Source: CBDIHP01 sp965279195 (GTDB lineage Bacteria > Planctomycetota > Planctomycetia > Isosphaerales > Isosphaeraceae). From it: 64,000 nt of DNA. The DNA lies in NCBI GenBank assembly GCA_965279195.1, contig CBDIHP010000033.1:120432-184431 (forward strand), written 5' to 3'. The stretch's first letter is position 1; every line of letters starts with the position of its first letter. Both the position numbers and the translations under genes were made by a program. This document shows positions 27,514 to 35,436 of the stretch, piece by piece. Below the pieces are notes generated by a model, which searched no databases, had not been told where the DNA came from, and saw nothing but the letters and a program-made list of their open reading frames with translations.

Positions 27514-30036
27514 CTACCGGCGGAAGAAGGTGCCGGCGGCTGTCAGGGCCAGGCCGACGGCGCCGCTGATCCAGACGGGGGAGATGGGGCCGATCGGGGG
27601 GACGCCGAGCTTCGAGCCGAAGAACGCGATCAGCGCGCCCGGGACGGCGAACAGGCTAAGCCGCCCGCCGGCGAAGACCGCCGAGGCGATCAGCAACAAC
27701 CCCGCGACGCCGGGGCCGAAGCCGTCGAACAGCGAGCCGATCGGGTCGGGCACGCCCGGGACGCGGAGCGGCTCGGTGGGCTGGCCCTCGATCGCGACCT
27801 TCGTGGCCTTCTCCAGGGTCTTCGCCCCGATCGCCTTCGCGTCGTCGAGGGCCTTCTTGCCGTCGGCCGACTCGACCGCGCCGGCGACCGTCTGCTGGAT
27901 CTCCCGGCCCGAGACGATGTCGTTCTGGATCGCCCAGGCGAGGAACCCGCCGAGGAACAGGCTGCCGAGCAGGAACCGGAACGTCGGCCCGAAGACGCCG
28001 TCGAGGAACGTCCGGATCCGCAGGCCGTCCGGGCGGAACTCGCTGGTGGCCGTGGTCAGCACCGAATCGGGCGTGAGCGTCGCCTTGCGGAGGGCGACGA
28101 CCAGCGGCGGGTCGGGGGGGAGCATGCCGCTGCGGCGGTCGCGGACGACCGCGATCATCGCGTCGGCGATCCGGGCCGAGCGGCGCCGGGCCGTCAGCAG
28201 GTTCGTCCCCTCGGAGACCAGCCGGGCCTCCTCCACCATGCGGAGCATCTCGCGCCAGCGGCGCTCCTGCCTGGACTGGAGCAACCCGTCGAGCAGGTCG
28301 TGGAGCGGGTCACGCCAGGCGGCGAACCTCGGGCGGCGTGCCCCGGTCGGGTCCGTTCCCCAGACCAACCGCGCCAGCCGCTTGGCCTCGTAGCCGAACA
28401 GGGCCTCGTAAAGCTCCTCCCAGTCGCGGCCCGCGCCGACGCAGACGAACCGGCGGACGTCCGCCTCGCCGATCCCCCGGCGCCTCAGGCCGGCGAGCAG
28501 GCTCTCGATCCGGCTCAAGGGCCCGCGCCTCGCCTCGGCGATCGGGACATCCACGCCGTGCCGGAACGCGACCGCCCCGGCGACCATGAGCGCCGTCAGG
28601 ATCAACGCCGGGATCAGGAAATGCAGGGCCCAGAGCAGCCCCACGAGGAGCAGGGCCCCCACGCCGACCACCGTCCAGTCCGACCGCTTGCCGCCGAGGA
28701 CGAGCAGCCGCAGCTTCTCGAACAGCAGCGACTCGCCGAGGAACCCCCGGACGGTCAGGAACGCCAGGAAGCTCACGAGCCCGAACAGCCCCAGCCCCAT
28801 GACGGCCAGCCACTTGCCGAGCAGCGCCGCGAAGGCGATCAGGGCCCCGAGCCCCGCCGCGACGCCCAGGAGCGACTGGCCCCGGATCTTGATCAGCGGC
28901 GACGCCTCGCGGAACTCGGCTGCGGCCGTCTCCAGCGCGGTGGATTGCTCGGGCGTCGGCGAGAACGGGCCGGTCGGCAGGGCCAGTCCGGATTCGACCA
29001 AACGAACCCAATCCGGCAGGCTCGTCACCGCGTTCGGGCCCGTGGCCCTCAGCCGATTGACGACCTCCGACAGCCCCGCGCTCGGGCGGGTGCCGACCAG
29101 GGCGGATTCCAGGAGTGTGCTGAGCTGCGCGACGTCGGCCTTGGGATCGCCGTCCTCGGGCCCCGAGAGGGCGATGGGCTGCCCGGGCTCGTGGATCGGC
29201 GGCTTTCGCCCGAGACCGAGGTCCTGGAGCACGACGAACCCGGCGCCCCGGTCGACGATCGAACCGGCCGACAGGTCGCGGTGGAACAGGCCCTCTTCCC
29301 TGGCCCGGAGCAGGCCCCGGGCGGCGTGGAGCAGCTGGGCGGCACGGGCTTCGGCGTCCTGGGGGAGGCTGGAGGAGTCGACCGGATCGGGCGCGTCGTA
29401 GACCGCGAACCACTGCCCGCCGTCGGCCTGCACATCGACGATCGGGTCGAGGTTCGGGTGCCTGATGACCGACGCGGCCACGGCGTCGCGGGTCAGGCCG
29501 CTGAGGTAAGGGGCGTCGGCCGCCCAGCGCGGGCGCAGCGTCTTGAGCCATCGCCTGCGGCCTGTGGCGAGGTCGGACCCCTCGAAGACCGGGCCGATCG
29601 GGCTGGCCAGGAGGCGCCTGGAGATCCAGTAGCGGCCGATCCGCCGGGGAGTGCGGATGGCGTCGTCCCCCGTGACGGGGTCGAGCGATTGACGCACGGT
29701 CCGTTCGAGGGAGATGGCGTCCTGGACCTCGGTGACGGTGGCGTCGAGCGGGGTCGGGGCGGGTTCGCGGAGGAAGGGGGGCAGGGGATCGGTGGCCGGG
29801 GAGGCGTAGTCGATGGTCTCGTCCAGGCGCGGGTCGGGAATCGCCGAGACGGCCGCCGACGGTCCTTCGGGCGCGCCGGCGGGTCGGCTCTTAGCGGTCT
29901 TCGGCGGTTCGCCGGGGACGCCCGAGAACGCGACCGCGAACCTTTGCTGGCACGACGGGCAGCGGGTCGCGAACTTGCCCGCGGGCTGTTCCTGGACCTT
30001 GACCGCGAACTCGCAATACGGGCAATGGATGATCAA
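27514..30036 (-). CDS. Zinc-ribbon pseudokinase-like multi-span membrane protein
   Basis: An 840-residue protein if TTG 30036 is the start; it follows GGGGGA at good spacing, while an alternative TTG is at 30066. Residues 4-33 form a zinc ribbon (HCPYC...CPSCQQRF). Residues about 130-345 resemble a Hanks-type kinase: a lysine in RRWLKTL, FHRDLSAGS at 251-259 and DLG at 272-274. The glycine loop is missing and HRDLKxxN has lost its Lys and Asn, so activity is doubtful. Two pairs of membrane helices follow near 400-520, then a soluble domain (530-680) and further helices at the C-terminus. It is probably a signalling scaffold. It follows a PfpI-family gene by 88 bases. Confidence 0.85.
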   Translation of the reverse strand: MIIHCPYCEFAVKVQEQPAGKFATRCPSCQQRFAVAFSGVPGEPPKTAKSRPAGAPEGPSAAVSAIPDPRLDETIDYASPATDPLPPFLREPAPTPLDATVTEVQDAISLERTVRQSLDPVTGDDAIRTPRRIGRYWISRRLLASPIGPVFEGSDLATGRRRWLKTLRPRWAADAPYLSGLTRDAVAASVIRHPNLDPIVDVQADGGQWFAVYDAPDPVDSSSLPQDAEARAAQLLHAARGLLRAREEGLFHRDLSAGSIVDRGAGFVVLQDLGLGRKPPIHEPGQPIALSGPEDGDPKADVAQLSTLLESALVGTRPSAGLSEVVNRLRATGPNAVTSLPDWVRLVESGLALPTGPFSPTPEQSTALETAAAEFREASPLIKIRGQSLLGVAAGLGALIAFAALLGKWLAVMGLGLFGLVSFLAFLTVRGFLGESLLFEKLRLLVLGGKRSDWTVVGVGALLLVGLLWALHFLIPALILTALMVAGAVAFRHGVDVPIAEARRGPLSRIESLLAGLRRRGIGEADVRRFVCVGAGRDWEELYEALFGYEAKRLARLVWGTDPTGARRPRFAAWRDPLHDLLDGLLQSRQERRWREMLRMVEEARLVSEGTNLLTARRRSARIADAMIAVVRDRRSGMLPPDPPLVVALRKATLTPDSVLTTATSEFRPDGLRIRTFLDGVFGPTFRFLLGSLFLGGFLAWAIQNDIVSGREIQQTVAGAVESADGKKALDDAKAIGAKTLEKATKVAIEGQPTEPLRVPGVPDPIGSLFDGFGPGVAGLLLIASAVFAGGRLSLFAVPGALIAFFGSKLGVPPIGPISPVWISGAVGLALTAAGTFFRR

Positions 30037-30124
30037 GGCGTCGTCCCCCGCACCCCACCGGCGCAATCCCCGTCACCGGCGATCATTAGGGGGACGAGCC
30101 CGCCCGAGTGTCAAGCGGTCCCGA

Positions 30125-30661
30125 TCACTTCGACGCCCGTTCGGCCATGGCGGCGAAGATCCCCTGCATGAACGCCGGGAGGTCGTCCGGCGTCCGGCTG
30201 GTGACGAGGTTCCCGTCCCGCACGCAGGCGGCGTCTTCCCAGATCCCGCCGGCGTTCTCGACGTCGTCCCGGATCGCGAAGAACCCGGTGACCTTCCTGC
30301 CCTTGAGGCACTTCGCCGAGCAGAGCATCCAGGGCCCGTGGCAGATCGCCGCCAGGACCTTGCCCTGCTTCGCACCCTCGGTGACCAGGTCGATCATCGC
30401 CTTGTGCCGGCGCATGTGGTCGGGCGAGTAGCCGCCGGGGATGACAATCGCGTCGAAGTCGGAGGCGGTCACGTCGGCCGCGTTGGTGTCGGCCTTGGCC
30501 GGATAGCCGTGCTTCGAGGCGTAGGTCTCGCCCGCCTTGGGGCCGACGATCTTGACCTCGCAGCCCGCCTCGCGGAGTCGGAGGACGGGGTACCAGAGTT
30601 CCAGATCCTCGTAGAACTTCTCGACCAGCACGGCGACTTTCTGGCCCTTGATCGCATCCAT
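30125..30661 (-). CDS. DJ-1/PfpI family protein
   Basis: A 178-residue protein with the DJ-1/PfpI fold. The nucleophile elbow is AAICHGPW with Cys near 112; GGYSPDHMR and EDAACVRDGNLVTSRTPDDLP are further family landmarks, the latter typical of PfpI-like intracellular proteases or glyoxalase-type deglycases. The ATG at 30661 follows GGAG. The length is close to that of YhbO/PfpI proteins. The role is likely stress-protective against reactive aldehydes or misfolded proteins. It shares a strand with the pseudokinase downstream and the epimerase upstream but is separated from the latter by 312 bases. Confidence 0.93.
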   Translation of the reverse strand: MDAIKGQKVAVLVEKFYEDLELWYPVLRLREAGCEVKIVGPKAGETYASKHGYPAKADTNAADVTASDFDAIVIPGGYSPDHMRRHKAMIDLVTEGAKQGKVLAAICHGPWMLCSAKCLKGRKVTGFFAIRDDVENAGGIWEDAACVRDGNLVTSRTPDDLPAFMQGIFAAMAERASK

Positions 30662-30973
30662 CGGCGGACTCCCTGGTTCGGCGGCGTGTCAACTCTTCGG
30701 AGCGGGCATTCTACCCGCAACCCCCGCCGCATGGAGCGTGCCGCTCGGATGCGGTCGGCGAGCACGTCCCGTTGCCGCGCCACCGGCTGAAGTACCGCAC
30801 CACGGAACCGGATCTGCCGATCCGTCGACATGATTGGCCCCGGTCGACCGATCGGGGAGATCCGGCTCGGTGGTCCCCTTCGGCTGATGGTCGGGCGGGA
30901 TCGGGAGATGCTCGCCCGGCGCTACGGTCGCTTCAGTCGGTGCGGTAGATGCGGGTACGCGTCGCAGGGCACC
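30662..30973. other. Intergenic region, no gene seen
   Basis: These 312 bases separate the epimerase and PfpI genes on the minus strand. No gene or family-like frame was found. The end next to 30974 carries the TAGGGTGCCC sequence that includes the epimerase stop codon, part of the recurring TAGGG set. Confidence 0.4.
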
Positions 30974-31969
30974 CTACCGGGCCACATCCGCCACGGCGTT
31001 CGCGAGGCCTTGCGCGGTCGTGAACGGCGGCTCGTAGCCGAGGACCTTGCGGGCCTTCTCGATGCTGTAATCGAGGTTCAGTCCGAGGAACTTGTAACGG
31101 GCCTTGTTCACGAGCGGGGGCGTGGGGGACTTCTTCCGCTTGGCCCGGCGTTCGAGGAGGACGGCCAGGGTCCATGCGAGCCAGAGCGGGATCCTGCGGC
31201 GGGGCGGCTTGAGGCCGGCGAGGGTGGCGACCTGGCCGACGAATTCCTTCTTGCTCACCCGGGCGCCGTCGGTGATGTTGAAGACCTCGCCGACCGAGCC
31301 GGGGCTCTCGGCCGCCAGGAAGATGGCGTGGACGAGGTTCTTGACGTAGATGCAGTTCAGGGCCTGTTTCCCGGACCCGAAGTAGGCGAACCGTCCAGTC
31401 CGGAGCGAGTGCAGGAGTTTCGGCAGCACGGTGCGGTCGCGCTCACCGTAGATGAAGCCGGGGCGGACGACCGTCAGCGGCAGGTTGCGGTCCTTGACGT
31501 AGCTCAGGGCCAGTGCCTCGGCCTCGACCTTGGAACGGGTGTAGGCGTCCAGCGACTCCGCGGCGACCGGGACCGTCTCGTCGGTGCCGAAGTGGTCGCG
31601 CCCTTCGTACACGCCGAGCGAGCTGACGTGGACGAATCGGGCCACCGTCTCGTCGGCCGCGGCGTCGAGCAAGAGCTTCAATGCCGCGACGTTGAGGGCC
31701 CGGAACTCCTCCAGGGTGCCCCAGTCGCCGACCTTCGCCGCGCAGTTGATGACCCAGTCTGCGCCCTTGACCCCCTCTCGCAGTGCGGCGGGGTCGGCGA
31801 GGTCGCCGAGGACCTTCTCGACCCCCTGGGCGTCCAGCCATTTCGTGTCGCTGGAGGCGCGGACGAGGGCCCGGACCGTGTGGCCGCGTTTGAGGGCCTC
31901 CTCCACGACGTGGCTGCCGACGAGGCCCGTGGCCCCGGTGACGAAGATGGTCCGCTGTCCGCTGCTCAT
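30974..31969 (-). CDS. Extended SDR NAD(P)-dependent epimerase/dehydratase
   Basis: A 331-residue extended short-chain dehydrogenase. The start ATG 31969 follows GAGGACAGG. The Rossmann motif is TGATGLVGSHV near 10-20. The catalytic YxxxK is in AYTRSKVEAE near 150 and the upstream serine in HVSSLGVYEG. The C-terminus has RIPLWLAWTLAVLLERR, which suggests membrane association, and the domain order is closest to 3-beta-hydroxysteroid/dihydroflavonol-type reductases. The substrate cannot be assigned. The TAG stop starts a TAGGGTGCCC repeat-like sequence. It is divergent from the dksA-like gene. Confidence 0.9.
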   Translation of the reverse strand: MSSGQRTIFVTGATGLVGSHVVEEALKRGHTVRALVRASSDTKWLDAQGVEKVLGDLADPAALREGVKGADWVINCAAKVGDWGTLEEFRALNVAALKLLLDAAADETVARFVHVSSLGVYEGRDHFGTDETVPVAAESLDAYTRSKVEAEALALSYVKDRNLPLTVVRPGFIYGERDRTVLPKLLHSLRTGRFAYFGSGKQALNCIYVKNLVHAIFLAAESPGSVGEVFNITDGARVSKKEFVGQVATLAGLKPPRRRIPLWLAWTLAVLLERRAKRKKSPTPPLVNKARYKFLGLNLDYSIEKARKVLGYEPPFTTAQGLANAVADVAR

Positions 31970-32238
31970 GCCTGTCCTCGAGTTGTGGAGCCGTGGCGAC
32001 GCTCCCGGCCGGGCGGGGCGCGCAGGGTGTTGCACAACCATACCCTCCGAATCCGAGATTGACGGGGAAAACGGACGCAACTCGTGGGAAGAATGCGCCG
32101 GATCGGGGTAGTCCGATGTTGGACGCCGTTGTAGTCTGGATGGTATGGGCTGTTGCGCCTCCGCCCGCAAAGGGGAGGAGGACTCGCCCGCGAATGCCGG
32201 CCGCCCTCGCGTCGCTTCCTAGTTTGGGTGGGATCTCC

Positions 32239-32622
32239 ATGTCCAGCGCGTTGAAGCCCGAAGACCTGACCGCGTTCCGGCAGATGCTCCAGGACATCCG
32301 GTCGCGCCTGCGGGGCGACCTCGACCAGATGACCGACGAGGCGTTGCGGCGTTCGCAGTCGGACGAAAGCAACCTCCAGAACGCGCCGGTGCACCTGGAC
32401 GACGTCGGCTCGGAGAATTACGACCAGGAATTCACCCTGAGCCTGATCCAGAACGAGCAGGAGACGCTCGAACAGATCCACGAGGCGCTCGGGAAGATCG
32501 ACAAGGGCAGCTACGGGCGTTGCGAGGAGTGCGACGGGGCGATCGCCAAGCCGAGGCTCCAGGCCCTGCCGTACACCCGCTACTGCATCAACTGCGCCCG
32601 CGAGATGGAGAGCCGGGGATGA
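32239..32622 (+). CDS. DksA/TraR-type zinc-finger regulator
   Basis: A 127-residue protein with the long N-terminal helical hairpin of DksA-like proteins (LTAFRQMLQDIRSRLRGDLDQMTDEAL) followed by a C4 zinc finger (CEECDGAIAKPRLQALPYTRYCINC, residues about 97-121). DksA proteins enter the RNA polymerase secondary channel and tune transcription with ppGpp; the coiled-coil tip acidic residues here should be tested. Its TGA stop overlaps the ATG of lspA (ATGA), so translation of the pair is coupled. The ATG at 32239 follows GGGTGGGA. It could also be a YteA-type relative rather than a true DksA. Confidence 0.9.
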   Translation: MSSALKPEDLTAFRQMLQDIRSRLRGDLDQMTDEALRRSQSDESNLQNAPVHLDDVGSENYDQEFTLSLIQNEQETLEQIHEALGKIDKGSYGRCEECDGAIAKPRLQALPYTRYCINCAREMESRG

Positions 32623-33200
32623 GCGAGACGGGGTCGGCGACGCGGCGTTATCCCCTCAGCCGGGTGTTCCTGTTCCTGGCGATCGCGCTCGGCGGGGCGG
32701 GCTTCGACCTCGCGGCGAAGTCGGTCGTCTTCAAGATGATCGGCGAGCCCGAGCTGAGCGCGCCGCTGTCGGTCGTGCCCGACATCCTGGAACTCCGGAC
32801 GAGCTACAACCCCGGGGCCCTGTGGGGCTTCGGGCGGAACTGGGGATACTCCAGCCTGGTCTTCGCCGGCCTCTCCGTGATCGCCGGCCTGGGGATCACC
32901 TATTACCTGTTCATCCTCGGCGCGGCCCGGGACGGCCGGCTCACGGCGGCGCTCGGGCTCATCATGGCCGGGGCCATCGGCAACTGCTATGACCGGCTGG
33001 TCTTCGGCCAGGTGCGGGACTTCGTGCACTTCCACGTCGACGCCATCAACTTCGACTGCGCCATCTTCAACTTCGCCGACAACATGCTCGTGCTCGGGGC
33101 GGTGTCGCTGATGCTCATGGCCCTCCGGCCCGAGCCGGAGGCCCCGCCCGGCGGGGACGCCCCCGCGCCCGCCGAGTCGCTCCCCTCGCCGACCGCCTGA
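32619..33200 (+). CDS. lspA: Lipoprotein signal peptidase (signal peptidase II)
   Basis: A 193-residue inner-membrane aspartyl protease that cuts signal peptides of diacylglyceryl-modified prolipoproteins. Both catalytic aspartates are visible: Asp125 in GNCYDRL and Asp154 in FNFADN. The N-terminal helix carries FDLAAKSVV, and YNPGALWGF matches the NxGaaFG segment of the family. Four membrane segments are present; the C-terminal tail is Pro/Ala-rich. The start overlaps the dksA-like gene. A lipoprotein substrate, with a LAGC lipobox, is encoded 432 bases downstream. Confidence 0.95.
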   Translation: MSETGSATRRYPLSRVFLFLAIALGGAGFDLAAKSVVFKMIGEPELSAPLSVVPDILELRTSYNPGALWGFGRNWGYSSLVFAGLSVIAGLGITYYLFILGAARDGRLTAALGLIMAGAIGNCYDRLVFGQVRDFVHFHVDAINFDCAIFNFADNMLVLGAVSLMLMALRPEPEAPPGGDAPAPAESLPSPTA

Positions 33201-33632
33201 CCTGACCTGGCCTCTTCGCCCGAGTCGGGCGCGGCCGCACCTCGCCGCCTCGGACAGATGTCGTTTTTGTGCCACCTGCCGCCGGAAATTGGTTCGTTAC
33301 GAGTGGTTTTTTGTTTTGTGATGCCGAAAATCGGCGATTCTCCGGAATTCACTTGAAAATTGATGCGTGAATGCTCTATGAAAGTGTTGTGAGGGCCTGT
33401 CGTGCGAGTTGGTAAAGGCCCTCGCCCCAGTAGTCCACCCCAATCGATCACCCGGGCCGGCGTGAGCGAGTTCCGCGCGCGCCTGTACCCCGCCTGATCC
33501 GGACGGACTGCGGTCGACGCTCCGGCGTCCCGCGGCCGTCCGCTCTCCGAAACTCACGGGGCTGACACGCCCGGCGTGTCCCGCCCGGGGTGATGCTGCG
33601 CACCCCCTATCGCAAGGATTCGAGGACGTTTC
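33201..33632. other. AT-richer intergenic region with candidate regulatory repeats
   Basis: This 432-base stretch has no supported gene. Between 33295 and 33375 GC falls sharply. CGGCGATTCTCCGGAAT at 33332-33348 matches a sequence upstream of the giant cytochrome gene. ATTCAC at 33347-33352 and GTGAAT at 33367-33372 form an inverted repeat. A promoter for the lipoprotein gene is likely here. Confidence 0.45.
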
Positions 33633-33857
33633 ATGGTTCCTGTCCCCCGAACGAATCGCGTCCGCACCCTGAGCCTTTTCGCGCTTTGCCTGGGCTTCGG
33701 CCTGGCTGGCTGCGGCGGCGGCAACGAGGCGGTCCAGGTGAATTTCCCCGACGTGAGCAAGGCGTCCGCGCCGCCCGTCGTCGGCAAGGCCGCGGCCGGC
33801 GTCGGCGCCGGTCCCGTCAGCCAGGGCGACCCGTCGAACTACTCGCAGGCCAAGTGA
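33633..33857 (+). CDS. Small lipoprotein
   Basis: A 74-residue lipoprotein precursor. The lipobox LAGC (cysteine near residue 28) follows an N-terminal basic stretch and hydrophobic core (LSLFALCLGFGLAGC). The mature chain is about 47 residues and Gly/Ala/Pro/Ser-rich. The start ATG 33633 follows GAGGA. The mature protein is too short and low in complexity for a function to be assigned. It precedes the DUF1559 prepilin-like gene by 199 bases on the same strand, a common pairing in this phylum, and both are probably exported. Confidence 0.8.
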   Translation: MVPVPRTNRVRTLSLFALCLGFGLAGCGGGNEAVQVNFPDVSKASAPPVVGKAAAGVGAGPVSQGDPSNYSQAK

Positions 33858-34056
33858 GACCAGGGCGTCGGCCCGGAGACGCGCTCTTACTCTCCAAGGT
33901 CATCCGCGTCCGCCGAGCGGGCCACGCCCCTCCGTCCGACCCACGGCCGAACCGCGCCGTCGGTCGCCTCCGCCCGTTGCAAGGGGGGCGTGAGGGCCAT
34001 CATCCCCTTGCCTGATCCGTCCGTCATTCAGCCTCAATCCCAGGGAGAGCAAGCGA

Positions 34057-35178
34057 ATGTCATCCGAGACCAAGGCCGTGCGCGGCCGTCGGGGTTTCAC
34101 CCTGATCGAACTGCTCGTCGTGATCGCCATCATCGCCGTCCTGATCGCCCTGCTGCTGCCCGCCGTGCAGTCGGCGCGCGAGGCTGCCCGCCGCAGCCAG
34201 TGCACCAACAACATGAAGCAGATCGGCCTGGCGATGCACAACTACGAGTCGACCACCCAGGTCTTCCCGAGCTCCTATCCCGCCACCCGCATCAGTGGCG
34301 GCGCGGTGAGCGTCGGCGGTGCCTGGGGCGCCTGGAGCCCGCAGTCGCTGCTGCTGCCGTACATCGAGGGCGGCGTGATCGCCTCCTCGCTCAACTACGG
34401 CACGGTCAATCAGGGCGACGACGGCGCCAGCTACGGCTTCGTCTACGCCAACACGACCGGCATCCGCACCCGCGTCCAGTCGTTCCTCTGCCCCAGCTCG
34501 CCGCTGCCGCAGAACAACAACTTCTGGGGCGTCCAGGCGCCGGGCAATAATTACTTCGCCTCGGTCGGCTCCTCGGTCAATTTCGTCGGCACCTACACCC
34601 AGGGCCCGCCCAACGGCATCTTCCGGTACGCCGGCTCGCCGTTCGGCATCCGCGACATCACCGACGGCACCAGCAACACGGTCGCCTTCGGCGAGTGGAA
34701 AACCGGCGACTTCAACGTCAACATCCTGAACACTCAGGATGTCACCAACATCGGCAATTCCTACATCGGCGGCGGCGGTGCCGACGCCCCGGCCGCGAAC
34801 ATGCCGTTCGGCCAGGTTGCCCTCGTCAACTACGCCAACACCTGCACCCAGTCCCTCGGCATCGGCAGCACCGCCGCCGGCGGCAAGAACAACCGCAGCT
34901 GGATCGGCGAGCAGTGGGCCACCGGCATGTTCGGGCGCGGCCTCGGCAACCTCCTCTTCCCGCCCAACACCGCCGTCCCCAATTGCATGTCGTGCGCCGG
35001 CTGCGGCGACTTCGACGGCCCCGGCATCTTCGGCCTCTCCAGCTACCACCCCGGCGGCGCCAACATCCTGATGGGCGACGGCTCGGTCCGCTTCCTCAAG
35101 AGCTCGACCGCCCTGACCTCCGTCTGGGCCCTCGGCTCCCGCAACCAGGGCGAAGTCCTCTCGGCCGACTCCTACTGA
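34057..35178 (+). CDS. DUF1559 prepilin-like exported protein
   Basis: A 373-residue type-IV-pilin-like protein. The leader ends at GFTLIELLVVIAIIAVLIALLLPAV, the N-methylation and hydrophobic helix signature. The body (residues 40-330) is the DUF1559 beta-rich domain. The C-terminus has the H-X9-DG motif YHPGGANILMGDGSVRFLKSS. DUF1559 proteins occur in tens to hundreds of copies per planctomycete genome; a structural or secretion role outside the membrane is assumed. It is processed by a prepilin peptidase encoded elsewhere. A strong terminator follows. Confidence 0.96.
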   Translation: MSSETKAVRGRRGFTLIELLVVIAIIAVLIALLLPAVQSAREAARRSQCTNNMKQIGLAMHNYESTTQVFPSSYPATRISGGAVSVGGAWGAWSPQSLLLPYIEGGVIASSLNYGTVNQGDDGASYGFVYANTTGIRTRVQSFLCPSSPLPQNNNFWGVQAPGNNYFASVGSSVNFVGTYTQGPPNGIFRYAGSPFGIRDITDGTSNTVAFGEWKTGDFNVNILNTQDVTNIGNSYIGGGGADAPAANMPFGQVALVNYANTCTQSLGIGSTAAGGKNNRSWIGEQWATGMFGRGLGNLLFPPNTAVPNCMSCAGCGDFDGPGIFGLSSYHPGGANILMGDGSVRFLKSSTALTSVWALGSRNQGEVLSADSY

Positions 35179-35212
35179 GTCGCCGCCGAGCCTCGCCTCG
35201 CTTGAACCCAAG

Positions 35213-35250
35213 ACGCCCGCGTCGGGATCCTCCGATCCCGACGCGGGCGT
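35213..35250 (+). terminator. Intrinsic terminator after DUF1559 gene
   Basis: ACGCCCGCGTCGGGATC at 35213-35229 is perfectly complementary to 35234-35250, with the four-base loop CTCC. A T-rich tail (TGTTCGTTG) follows. Confidence 0.85.
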
Positions 35251-35285
35251 TGTTCGTTGACGAGGGGTATCCAGAACGACTCAAG

Positions 35286-35389
35286 GGTGCCCGCGGGTAT
35301 CGTCCGCGATACCCCGGCCGGGACGACCTCCGCACTCCGTTCCGCACGAGCCAGGTCCGGGGTTTCCGAGGACGAAACCCGCGGGCACC
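35286..35389. repeat. BIME-like pair of inverted REP-type hairpins
   Basis: Two related 30-base sequences face each other: 35286-35315 starts with GGTGCCCGCGGGTATCGTCC, and the reverse complement of 35359-35389 starts with GGTGCCCGCGGGTTTCGTCC. Each can fold alone (GGGTATCG/CGATACCC on the left; GGGTTTC/GAAACCC on the right). About 43 unrelated bases lie between them. The arrangement is typical of bacterial interspersed mosaic elements. It sits between the convergent DUF1559 and HtrA genes. Confidence 0.65.
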
Positions 35390-35436
35390 ATTGGCCGGGG
35401 CGAGCCCTACATCTCAGGACAGAGATCAACGGGCGA

